In this document: positions 1 to 5,791 of the stretch, one piece after another
How the letters are laid out: each line of letters begins with the position of its first letter
How positions within the stretch are numbered: position 1 is the first letter of the stretch
Program-made: the position numbers and the translations under genes
Origin: Spirochaetota bacterium
GTDB taxonomy: Bacteria > Spirochaetota > GWE2-31-10 > MWDO01
DNA: 5,823 nucleotides
Assembly: GCA_017998755.1 (NCBI GenBank)
Contig: JAGOCL010000183.1
Coordinates: forward strand, 1-5,823
Reading direction: 5' to 3'
The notes under the pieces: model-generated
Database searches by the model: none
Seen by the model: the letters and a program-made list of their open reading frames with translations, nothing else
Told to the model about the DNA's origin: nothing

Positions 1-2
1 AG

Positions 3-362
3 AAAATACTATGCGTCGTTGAAGAGCCGTCCGATCTTTTAGCGATAGAAGAAACGGGGTGTTATAAAGGGCAATACCATATACTTATGGGTAATATCAA
101 TCCTCTCGAGGGAAAAGGTCCGGATAATCTCAGAATTGGAGAGTTGTTGAAAAGAAGCGCAAATGAAAAATTTGAGGAAATTCTCATTGCGACTAATCCT
201 ACTATCGAAGGGGAATCCACTTTTTTATATCTTCAAAATCTCCTAGCCGATCAAAACGTTAAAATCTCAAAAATTGCGACCGGCATCCCTATGGGGGGGA
301 GTCTCGAATACGCCGATAAATACACTCTCGGACGAGCTATACAGTCTAAGAATTATTTATAA
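3..362 (+). CDS. recR: Recombination mediator RecR, 3' part (5' end outside window)
   Basis: RecR works with RecO (and RecF) to load RecA on gapped single-stranded DNA during recombinational repair. Reading from base 3, about 119 residues are visible. They cover most of the Toprim domain (start LCVVEEPSDLLAIEETG, residues 4-20 of the visible part) and the C-terminal part with the family signatures ILATNPT-like 'IATNPTIEGEST' and 'GIPMGGSLEYAD...TLGRA'. The ATG at base 87 is internal: the upstream residues in the same frame are clearly RecR, so the gene is cut by the window edge. The N-terminal helix-hairpin-helix and the four-cysteine zinc finger lie outside. RecR is usually about 198 residues, so roughly 80 are missing. 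The stop is followed at once by a GC-rich inverted repeat. A run of seven G (293-299) encodes part of the conserved MGG motif. Identification is very secure. Confidence 0.96.
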   Translation, partial: KILCVVEEPSDLLAIEETGCYKGQYHILMGNINPLEGKGPDNLRIGELLKRSANEKFEEILIATNPTIEGESTFLYLQNLLADQNVKISKIATGIPMGGSLEYADKYTLGRAIQSKNYL

Positions 363-403
363 GCGACGATTCGCGCGCGCCCGATAGGGCAAATCGTCGC
401 GCG
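363..403 (+). terminator. GC-rich nested inverted repeat after recR, possible terminator
   Basis: It begins on the base after the recR stop. A nine-base outer stem, GCGACGATT (363-371), pairs perfectly with AATCGTCGC (392-400). Inside it GCCC (379-382) pairs with GGGC (387-390) around a GATA loop. Seven bases of alternating CG (372-378) are unpaired on the 5' side and one A (391) on the 3' side. Alternatively CGCGC (372-376) can pair with GCGCG (399-403). The downstream tract is only TTTCTTA, so a classical U-run is weak. Position after a gene and before a strong promoter favours a terminator. Its high GC in AT-rich surroundings also allows a dispersed palindromic repeat or another RNA structure. 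Confidence 0.5.
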
Positions 404-452
404 TTTCTTAAGCCCAATATTTTTTCTAAGTTTAAATTTAAAACAATTTATC

Positions 453-481
453 TTGAAATCGATTGGAAAATCTTGTAAAAT
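453..481 (+). promoter_or_regulatory. Sigma70-type promoter for the membrane ATPase/MscS cluster
   Basis: TTGAAA (453-458) and TAAAAT (476-481) are separated by exactly 17 bases, each differing from consensus at one position (TTGACA, TATAAT). AT-rich sequence, including the palindrome TTTAAATTTAAA (431-442), lies upstream and could act as an UP element. A normal start point 6-8 bases beyond the -10 box falls at 487-489, that is, at the ATG of the next gene (488). This implies a leaderless or nearly leaderless message. No other good promoter is seen between here and base 3942. Confidence 0.7.
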
Positions 482-487
482 GCGTTT

Positions 488-922
488 ATGAAAATAAGCC
501 TAATAATATATTTTTTCTCCAATTTTTATATGTTGGTTTTTGGATTGATTTTTATCCTTCCGTTATTTTATTCTTCTAAAGAAGAGTACGATAAAGTGAA
601 GAAAATTATATTTGGCAATAAACTGCACACTTATATTGGATTTCTTGGTATCGTTCTTACGACGCTGGAGATAGTATTTCCTATGCCGGCTCTTCCCAAG
701 ACGGACTCGGTTATCATACTGGGGGATTTTATCCCATCGGTCGTCGTGTTGGTCATTTCGGTAACTTTGATTTTTGGGTTCATACGCAACAGTAAGATTT
801 TATCGCCGCAATTAATAAAGAAAGGGGACGACATACTTACTTCTTTCCAGATACCGATTGGCGTAATCAGTATTATAGTCTGCGCGATTCATATAGTCGC
901 GCCGGAAGCGATTCTAATTTAG
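488..922 (+). CDS. Small four-helix integral membrane protein, unknown function
   Basis: I do not recognise this 144-residue protein. It is very hydrophobic, with four likely membrane helices at about residues 4-27, 48-66, 76-98 and 120-139, joined by a charged loop (31-47) and a basic loop (100-115). Helices 2 and 4 look like copies of each other: I-G at 50-51 and 124-125, I-V-x-P at 62-65 and 136-139, all offset by 74 residues. This suggests duplication of a two-helix unit. E61 and H135 occupy the same place in the two copies. No Shine-Dalgarno precedes the ATG, and the promoter -10 box ends only six bases upstream, so translation may be leaderless. The next in-frame ATG is codon 15 and would remove helix 1, so I keep this start. 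It is the first gene of a four-gene cluster, 13 bases from the next. Confidence 0.82.
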   Translation: MKISLIIYFFSNFYMLVFGLIFILPLFYSSKEEYDKVKKIIFGNKLHTYIGFLGIVLTTLEIVFPMPALPKTDSVIILGDFIPSVVVLVISVTLIFGFIRNSKILSPQLIKKGDDILTSFQIPIGVISIIVCAIHIVAPEAILI

Positions 923-925
923 ACC

Positions 926-929
926 GGAG
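926..929 (+). promoter_or_regulatory. Shine-Dalgarno GGAG for the zinc-ribbon protein
   Basis: GGAG lies six bases before the ATG at 936, within the 13-base gap after the preceding stop. It supports that start and contrasts with the previous gene, which has no such site. Confidence 0.7.
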
Positions 930-935
930 TTATTT

Positions 936-1415
936 ATGAAAAGATTTATTAAAAGATTTTTGTTTGTTCTATTTTTTCAACTGATTTTTTTTCTAACGGT
1001 TTTCTACGTATCGGACGGTAAATATTATCCCGTTTGGATGGTATCGTTTGTTTTATTTTTATTATTAAACGTTTTAGCTTCGGTTAAATTGATACCTTCC
1101 AGAAAGAAAGAGGAGGAGTTCAAAAATTTAGCGAGCGAGTACATGACCATAACCGCTTCCAAATCGGATATTAAAATCAAAGCGATGAAACTTGAATTTA
1201 CGTGCCCGAATTGCTCAAATAAAAACAACTATTGGACGTTTTTGGACAATTACGCATGCGGAAGTTGCGGATCGGGGCTATGGTCTTCAAAATTATCCGA
1301 ATACGAAAAGGCTTACGACTCGCTTTTTAAGGAAAAAGAGAAAATCGATAGTTTTTTTGATTCTTTGTCGCCAAATATAAAAAAGAAACTTAAAGATTAC
1401 AAACCGGCCGGTTAG
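936..1415 (+). CDS. Two-helix membrane protein with cytoplasmic zinc ribbon, unknown function
   Basis: This 159-residue protein has a basic N-terminus (K2, R3, K6, R7), two likely membrane helices (about 8-26 and 33-52) and a soluble tail. The positive-inside rule puts both ends in the cytoplasm. The tail carries four cysteines in two CxxC knuckles, C90-x2-C93 and C108-x2-C111, 14 residues apart (CPNC...CGSC). This is the layout of a zinc-ribbon fold. Residues 117-159 are highly charged and probably helical. Zinc ribbons of this kind often mediate protein or nucleic-acid contacts, so a role as a membrane-bound adaptor for the ATPase encoded next is possible but is inference. The stop is five bases before the next ATG. 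No named family is recognised. Confidence 0.82.
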   Translation: MKRFIKRFLFVLFFQLIFFLTVFYVSDGKYYPVWMVSFVLFLLLNVLASVKLIPSRKKEEEFKNLASEYMTITASKSDIKIKAMKLEFTCPNCSNKNNYWTFLDNYACGSCGSGLWSSKLSEYEKAYDSLFKEKEKIDSFFDSLSPNIKKKLKDYKPAG

Positions 1416-1420
1416 GTTTT

Positions 1421-3121
1421 ATGAAAATTTACGATAGTTTTGTCGGGGCGGTCGATAGTCTTAAAATATTAGTATCCGAAAAGATAGCTTTATTATCTGA
1501 TTTGACTGTTCCGGTAGTTTTTTTTATTTTATACAAATTTTCTGTTCTCGTAGATACTTTAAAAAACTCAATTGAGTCGTCGGTCGCAAGTTTTTTAACA
1601 AATTTTATCGACGTTTCTATTAAAATAGCGGAATTCTTTCAAAATAATAAAATATTAATATCGACTGCGATAGCGGTTATACTTGTTTCCATTTCGGTTT
1701 TGGCTGTTATTTTTTACTTTATAGATTTCTTCAAGTACGGTATAAATTATTTCGCGAAAATAAAATTATTTGCCGGAAATTTTAAAAACAGGATAAAGTC
1801 CTTAAAAAATCCTCAGGTTTACAAGGACGCAAGAAGAAAATTTGAAAAAAGAGTTTCATTTTTTGTAGTAAAATTTCTTTTATATTTTTGGGACAATTAT
1901 AAAAAATTTGAAATAATCGGAGCTCCTCATAAATTTAACTTGAACCTTCGAAAAAAAATCGGAGTTTTTACTAAGCGTTTTGTTTTGTTAGCGAAAATCA
2001 AAGCTTTTATAAAGGGAAGATTTCAATTATTAAACGAAACTTTATTGCTAAAAGACCTAATGAAAAATAAAGAAGAAGATACTACGGAGCGCCAGAAGTT
2101 ATTGTTTATCGAGTCGCTTCCGGAGGCGTTCGCAGTTTTTAAGAACGTTTCGGGCGCGGAAAATCCTTTTTTTCTAAAACCATGGATTGACGAGATTGAT
2201 AAACAGCTGTCCGCTAAATCAAACGGTTCGTTAGCGATTATCGGCCCCAGCGGGATAGGAAAGACCTCTTTATTGCGCTACATCGAGAATAAATATCCGC
2301 AAACGTCTTATTTCGACCTAACCGATCCGTTAAGTATGGCCGAATTTATCTCAGAAATTGATAAATATGGCGAAAACGATAGCAAAAGTAGAATTATAGC
2401 TATAGACGGTCTAGAGCGTCTTTTCAAGAGGAAAAACGGCGGATTTGATTTGATAAAGAAAGCTTTTTCGATTATAGGTTCAAAATCTAATAATATTCTC
2501 TGGGTAATTGCGGCAAATAAAATATTTTATAGTTTCATAAATAAAATTATTCCTACGGAAGGGATATTTTCAAGCGTTTTTTCGTTTAGCGAGTTCAATT
2601 CCGACTTTTTAAATAAATATTTTGATAGTAAAATTGCGGGTATCGGTTACGATTATAAAGTAATTCCGGATAAAAAAACGATCGCCGACGTGAGAAAAAA
2701 AATAAAGCATAAGATAATTTCAGAAAAAGATATTTTGGATTACTTAAAAAACATTTATTTTCAAAAAATTTATAATTTTGGAAAAGAAAACGTTTTTTAT
2801 CACAACGAGATTTTTCTAAAATCTATAAAAAGAGTGGCGGATAAAACTATTTTTATCGAAATACCCTCTATACCTCAAAATAAAGATATATCGGGGTTGT
2901 CTCAAGACTATGTGTTTATGTTATATACCATCGCGCTTCACGGAGCGTTGAAATTTGAAGATATTATCGAGATATTGCTGATCCCGAAAAAAAGCGTAGA
3001 ATACAAACTGCTTTTTCTTGAAAATAAGAACTTGATCGTAAAAAAAGGGGATTGTTATACGCTAAATTCTTATAACTATCCCGGCGTCGTTAAGACGTTT
3101 CAAGACAGAAATCTATTATGA
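1421..3121 (+). CDS. Membrane-anchored P-loop (AAA/STAND-like) ATPase with C-terminal winged-helix-like region
   Basis: This 566-residue protein has likely membrane helices at about 28-47 and 78-101, then a long lysine/arginine-rich linker (about 105-210), and then an NTPase domain. The Walker A motif is GPSGIGKTS (275-283), with K281 binding phosphate. The Walker B strand is IIAIDGLE, with D329 as the metal ligand and E332 as a possible catalytic acid. A following hydrophobic strand 'ILWVIAANK' fits a sensor-1 position with Asn. The last ~70 residues (about 496-548) look like a winged helix, as in STAND and Cdc6-like ATPases. The order of motifs (Walker B, GGF, then W-V-I-A-x-N) recalls bacterial membrane ATPases I have seen beside MscS channels, but this is memory and not a search. 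It probably binds ATP at the inner membrane as a switch or motor. There is only a weak AGG (1414-1416) before the ATG, so translation is probably coupled to the preceding gene. The MscS gene follows after eight bases. Confidence 0.85.
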   Translation: MKIYDSFVGAVDSLKILVSEKIALLSDLTVPVVFFILYKFSVLVDTLKNSIESSVASFLTNFIDVSIKIAEFFQNNKILISTAIAVILVSISVLAVIFYFIDFFKYGINYFAKIKLFAGNFKNRIKSLKNPQVYKDARRKFEKRVSFFVVKFLLYFWDNYKKFEIIGAPHKFNLNLRKKIGVFTKRFVLLAKIKAFIKGRFQLLNETLLLKDLMKNKEEDTTERQKLLFIESLPEAFAVFKNVSGAENPFFLKPWIDEIDKQLSAKSNGSLAIIGPSGIGKTSLLRYIENKYPQTSYFDLTDPLSMAEFISEIDKYGENDSKSRIIAIDGLERLFKRKNGGFDLIKKAFSIIGSKSNNILWVIAANKIFYSFINKIIPTEGIFSSVFSFSEFNSDFLNKYFDSKIAGIGYDYKVIPDKKTIADVRKKIKHKIISEKDILDYLKNIYFQKIYNFGKENVFYHNEIFLKSIKRVADKTIFIEIPSIPQNKDISGLSQDYVFMLYTIALHGALKFEDIIEILLIPKKSVEYKLLFLENKNLIVKKGDCYTLNSYNYPGVVKTFQDRNLL

Positions 3122-3123
3122 GG
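3121..3123 (+). promoter_or_regulatory. Shine-Dalgarno (GAGG) overlapping the ATPase stop codon
   Basis: The ATPase stop TGA runs into GAGG (3120-3123), six bases before the ATG at 3130. Ribosomes ending the ATPase gene sit on the start site of the channel gene. This indicates translational coupling, and so matched production of the two proteins. Confidence 0.65.
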
Positions 3124-3129
3124 TAAACG

Positions 3130-3942
3130 ATGAAAGAGGATTCTCAGATTTTAGATTATTTCAATAAAATCGGTTCTAATAAAATTATTCTTATCGTCTT
3201 AGTTATAGTCGCGATATTTTTTTTGACAAAAATTGTTCGGAGATTTCTCGATAAATTATCCGAACGTTATATCGGAAAAAGGATATTGATAAAAAATTTC
3301 GCGCCGATTATCTCTCTAACCATTAATCTCATAGGTTTATTTTTTATAGTATTTGGCGTGTTGAAAGTGTCTAAGGACGCTCTGCTTACTTTCGGCATAT
3401 CCGCCGGCGTGGCGATCGGTTTTGCGATACAGCATTTGCTTGCAAACGTCTTCGGAGGATTGGTCATTATATTTACCAGACCGTTTAATATCGGCGATAA
3501 AATCGAAGTCGGTTCTTATTACGGCGAAGTCATTGATATCAACCTTTTGAAAGTAAAAATCGTAACTCCCGACGACTCTATCGTGAACATCCCTGCGAAA
3601 TCTTTTACCGAATCCTCCACTTCAAACGCAAATAGCGGCGAGTTAAACTGTCAGGTTGCGACTACGATATACCTTCCGGGTAGCGTCGACTTGCAACAAA
3701 TAAAAGAGATCGCGTTTGAAGCTGTCTATTCTTCGCCTTACGCATATCTCGATAAACCTATCGTCGTCAACTTTTTCGACGATTTTAAAGAGGCGTCGTT
3801 AGTCAGAATGAAGATAAAAGCGTACGTTTACGATCACCGCTACGAATTCCGATTTAGCTCCGATATTTATGAAAGAATAAAAAAATATCTGGGAGAGAAA
3901 AATCTGATCCCTCCTGATTTTTATAAATATTCTTTTAACTGA
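3130..3942 (+). CDS. MscS-family small-conductance mechanosensitive channel
   Basis: MscS channels are inner-membrane heptamers that open under membrane tension and release solutes during osmotic downshock. This 270-residue protein has the minimal three-helix plan: helices at about 19-33, 57-77 and the pore helix at 84-114. The pore helix has the family's small-residue pattern (GISAGVAIGFAIQ, 89-101), then N106 and G109-G110. It leads into the beta-domain signature 'RPFNIGDKIEVG' (117-128), a G-E-V-x-x-I-x-L strand, and 'TPDDSIVNIPAKSF' (146-159). The usual IPN is IPA here. Residues about 170-270 are the cytoplasmic alpha/beta vestibule. Aligned to E. coli MscS, the sealing residues L105 and L109 correspond to V94 and F98, and the kink glycine G113 to H102. 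The length is close to E. coli MscS (286). It is the last gene of the cluster and coupled to the ATPase gene. Paralogue identity within the family cannot be fixed. Confidence 0.93.
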   Translation: MKEDSQILDYFNKIGSNKIILIVLVIVAIFFLTKIVRRFLDKLSERYIGKRILIKNFAPIISLTINLIGLFFIVFGVLKVSKDALLTFGISAGVAIGFAIQHLLANVFGGLVIIFTRPFNIGDKIEVGSYYGEVIDINLLKVKIVTPDDSIVNIPAKSFTESSTSNANSGELNCQVATTIYLPGSVDLQQIKEIAFEAVYSSPYAYLDKPIVVNFFDDFKEASLVRMKIKAYVYDHRYEFRFSSDIYERIKKYLGEKNLIPPDFYKYSFN

Positions 3943-4016
3943 AATAAATATTATTGCTTCATACCGCTAATAAAAATTCATTTTTTACCGAACATTTCTA
4001 TAAGCGCAAATTTTTT

Positions 4017-4021
4017 AGGAG
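4017..4021 (+). promoter_or_regulatory. Shine-Dalgarno AGGAG for flgG
   Basis: AGGAG is six bases before the ATG at 4028 and is the strongest ribosome binding site in the window. It confirms the start that gives the conserved MVRSLW N-terminus. The rest of the 85-base gap (3943-4016) is AT-rich. I see no convincing terminator or promoter in it. Confidence 0.85.
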
Positions 4022-4027
4022 AATAAT

Positions 4028-4822
4028 ATGGTTAGATCTTTATGGACCGCCGCAAGCGGAATGATAGGACAGCAGTTCAATATCGATACGATATCGCACA
4101 ATTTATCGAACGTCAATACGACGGGTTATAAGAAAACGCGAGCTGAATTCGAAGATCTGCTTTATCAGAATTTGAGAATGGCCGGAACCCCTTCGACCTC
4201 GATAAGCAATTATCCGACGGGGATTCACGTGGGGCTTGGGGTAAAGACGGCTTCCACTCAGAAAATGTTTTTTCAGGGATCGCTACAAAACAGCAACAAT
4301 CCGAAAGACCTCGCGATAGAAGGGGAAGGATTTTTCAAAGTGCAGATGTACGACGGTTCATACTCATATACAAGGGACGGAGCTTGGAAGATAGACTCAA
4401 ACGGACAGATGGTCAATCACAACGGATATTTTATGGAACCGAATATCGTATTTCCCGAGGGCTTTTTACACGATTCTATCGCGATCAGTAAAGACGGGCT
4501 TGTTACTTGCAAAACCGGCGAGAGCGACGAGATAATCGAAGTAGGCAGAATAAATTTATATAGATTTGTCAATCCCGCCGGACTTACAAATATCGGCGAA
4601 AACTTGTATAAAGTGTCGGAAGCGTCCGGCGAAGAGATAGAGGGAATTCCCGCTTTCGAGGGGATGGGCAAGCTCCATCAGGGCTTTATAGAGATGTCCA
4701 ACGTGCAAGTCGTCGAAGAGATGGTCAATATGATCGTCGCTCAAAGGGCTTACGATCTCAACTCCAAAGCGATACAGACTTCGGACGCTATGCTAAACAC
4801 TGCGGTAAATTTGAAAAGGTAA
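4028..4822 (+). CDS. flgG: Flagellar basal-body distal rod protein FlgG
   Basis: FlgG forms the distal rod, the rigid drive shaft between the motor and the hook. In a spirochaete it would lie in the periplasm. The 264-residue length is standard. The N-terminal rod/hook segment has the signature 'SNVNTTGYKK' (27-36). Residues 46-63 (YQNLRMAGTP...YP) match the FlgG-specific stretch that keeps the rod straight and separates FlgG from the hook protein FlgE. The central domain has 'DLAIEGEGFF' (94-103) and 'YTRDGAWKID' (114-123). The C-terminus is the coiled-coil half 'SNVQVVEEMVNMIVAQRAYD' (224-243) followed by NSKAIQTSDAML. It has no cleavable signal and is exported by the flagellar type III apparatus. 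It is the first gene of the flagellar group here, 12 bases before flgA. No flgF lies directly upstream, where spirochaetes often have it. Confidence 0.98.
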   Translation: MVRSLWTAASGMIGQQFNIDTISHNLSNVNTTGYKKTRAEFEDLLYQNLRMAGTPSTSISNYPTGIHVGLGVKTASTQKMFFQGSLQNSNNPKDLAIEGEGFFKVQMYDGSYSYTRDGAWKIDSNGQMVNHNGYFMEPNIVFPEGFLHDSIAISKDGLVTCKTGESDEIIEVGRINLYRFVNPAGLTNIGENLYKVSEASGEEIEGIPAFEGMGKLHQGFIEMSNVQVVEEMVNMIVAQRAYDLNSKAIQTSDAMLNTAVNLKR

Positions 4823-4834
4823 TAATCGTAAAAT

Positions 4835-5791
4835 ATGAAAAGAGTTTATGCTATATTTTTATCGATTTTAACATTCTCGCTTTTTTCTATAAATATAACT
4901 ATGAAAGAGAGCGTCGTTATCGATAAAGATTTTGTAACTCTAAAAGATGTCGCTAACGAAGATATTTCCGATACAAAATACGATATTGTTCTGGCTGAAA
5001 ATATAGAGAAGAATTTTATATTATCGAATAAAGACGCGCTTACTAAACTTGTTGAGAATAATATTTTCGACGCGTCGATATTTGGAAAGCAAACCGTAAT
5101 AGCGCTAAAAAAAAATCAATTAAAATATAACGAAAGCGCAAGCGACAAAGTTAGCGAAACGGTAACTACTCCCGTTAAATTTCTGGAAAACTATCTATCC
5201 GACTATATAGATAGTCCCAATATGAAATTAAGCATTTCGATTAATAAAGTGTCGAAAAACTTTGACCTGAATAGTATAAAAGGCGATTACAAATGGGAGA
5301 TAGATAAACTTAAAAAAGGGCTCTCCGATATAATCAATCTAAAAAAAGTATTTATAAACGTCGATAAGGCGAGATATTTAGTAGAACTAGAAGTAAGCGT
5401 AGTTACGGATATTTTTATATCAAAAAAGAGCTTTATAAGCGGAGATTATATAAATAAAGATTTCTTTATTAAAAAGAGCGTCGATATTGCTACCTACTCA
5501 AACGGCGAACTATTGGTTTTTGATATTAACAAAGCGGATAAATCAAAGTTTGTAAAAGACTTTGGGGCGGGAGAAGTTTTGAGATGGAGCGCGATTAAGA
5601 AGATTCCTCTAGTCGTCAAAGGCGAAGAGTTGAAAATAATAATAAAGAAAAACCGGACGACTATTACGATTCCTTGCGAATCTATGCAGGACGCTTACGA
5701 GAATGAAAAGATAAAAGTAAAACTCGCCAATAAAAAAGAAAAAATCGGAATATTAAAAGAGCGCGATGGAGATAGATATGTCGAAATATAA
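4835..5791 (+). CDS. flgA: Flagellar P-ring assembly chaperone FlgA (SAF domain), long form
   Basis: FlgA is a periplasmic chaperone that helps FlgI form the P ring around the rod. The 318-residue product begins with a Sec-type signal: K2-R3, then a hydrophobic stretch at about 4-20. The SAF domain starts near residue 187, with 'VVTDIFISKKSFISGDYI' (189-206) resembling the start of the FlgA/pilus CpaB type SAF fold. It ends with the typical FlgA tail: V-K-G-E (261-264), I-x-C-E-S-M-Q-D-A (279-287), I-K-V-K-L-A-N (293-299) and G-I-L-x-x-R-D-G (305-312). The SAF part is well supported. The residues between the signal and 187 are a divergent, lysine- and aspartate-rich region, which makes the protein longer than E. 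coli FlgA (219). An A9 run (5107-5115) lies inside it. There is no good Shine-Dalgarno near the ATG (AAGG at 4816-4819 is 15 bases away). Translation is likely coupled to flgG. Confidence 0.85.
   Translation: MKRVYAIFLSILTFSLFSINITMKESVVIDKDFVTLKDVANEDISDTKYDIVLAENIEKNFILSNKDALTKLVENNIFDASIFGKQTVIALKKNQLKYNESASDKVSETVTTPVKFLENYLSDYIDSPNMKLSISINKVSKNFDLNSIKGDYKWEIDKLKKGLSDIINLKKVFINVDKARYLVELEVSVVTDIFISKKSFISGDYINKDFFIKKSVDIATYSNGELLVFDINKADKSKFVKDFGAGEVLRWSAIKKIPLVVKGEELKIIIKKNRTTITIPCESMQDAYENEKIKVKLANKKEKIGILKERDGDRYVEI
5768..5771 (+). promoter_or_regulatory. Shine-Dalgarno GGAG inside the end of flgA
   Basis: GGAG lies six bases before the ATG at 5778. It sits within flgA codons and decides the start of the next, overlapping gene. 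Confidence 0.7.

Noticed and set aside
480..491. ATG at 480 as an alternative start or a leader peptide before the first cluster gene.
   Set aside because: It opens a three-codon frame ending in TGA that overlaps the -10 box, so it would lie upstream of the expected transcript start.
1192..1380. Plus-strand open frame overlapping the zinc-ribbon gene.
   Set aside because: It is in an alternative frame, encodes no recognised motif, and would conflict with the two CxxC knuckles of the real gene.
1421..3121. KAP-type NTPase (membrane helices inserted between Walker A and Walker B).
   Set aside because: The membrane helices are all before the P-loop, and the 46 residues between the Walker motifs are soluble, so the KAP arrangement is absent.
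3923..3952. Nine-base direct repeat ATAAATATT at 3923-3931 and 3944-3952 across the MscS stop.
   Set aside because: Two copies of a pure A/T word in AT-rich sequence are expected by chance, and they neither form a terminator nor flank anything.
3968..3994. Possible flagellar sigma28 promoter before flgG (CTAATAAA-N11-ACCGAACA).
   Set aside because: Only the core CCGA of the -10 box and part of the -35 box match the GCCGATAA and TAAAGTTT consensus. The gap is AT-rich enough for such a match by chance. A TATAAG at 3999-4004 has no -35 partner either.
4417..4744. Two overlapping minus-strand open frames inside flgG.
   Set aside because: They lie fully within a highly conserved flgG, give no recognisable protein, and have no ribosome site. 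They are shadows of the flgG codon pattern.
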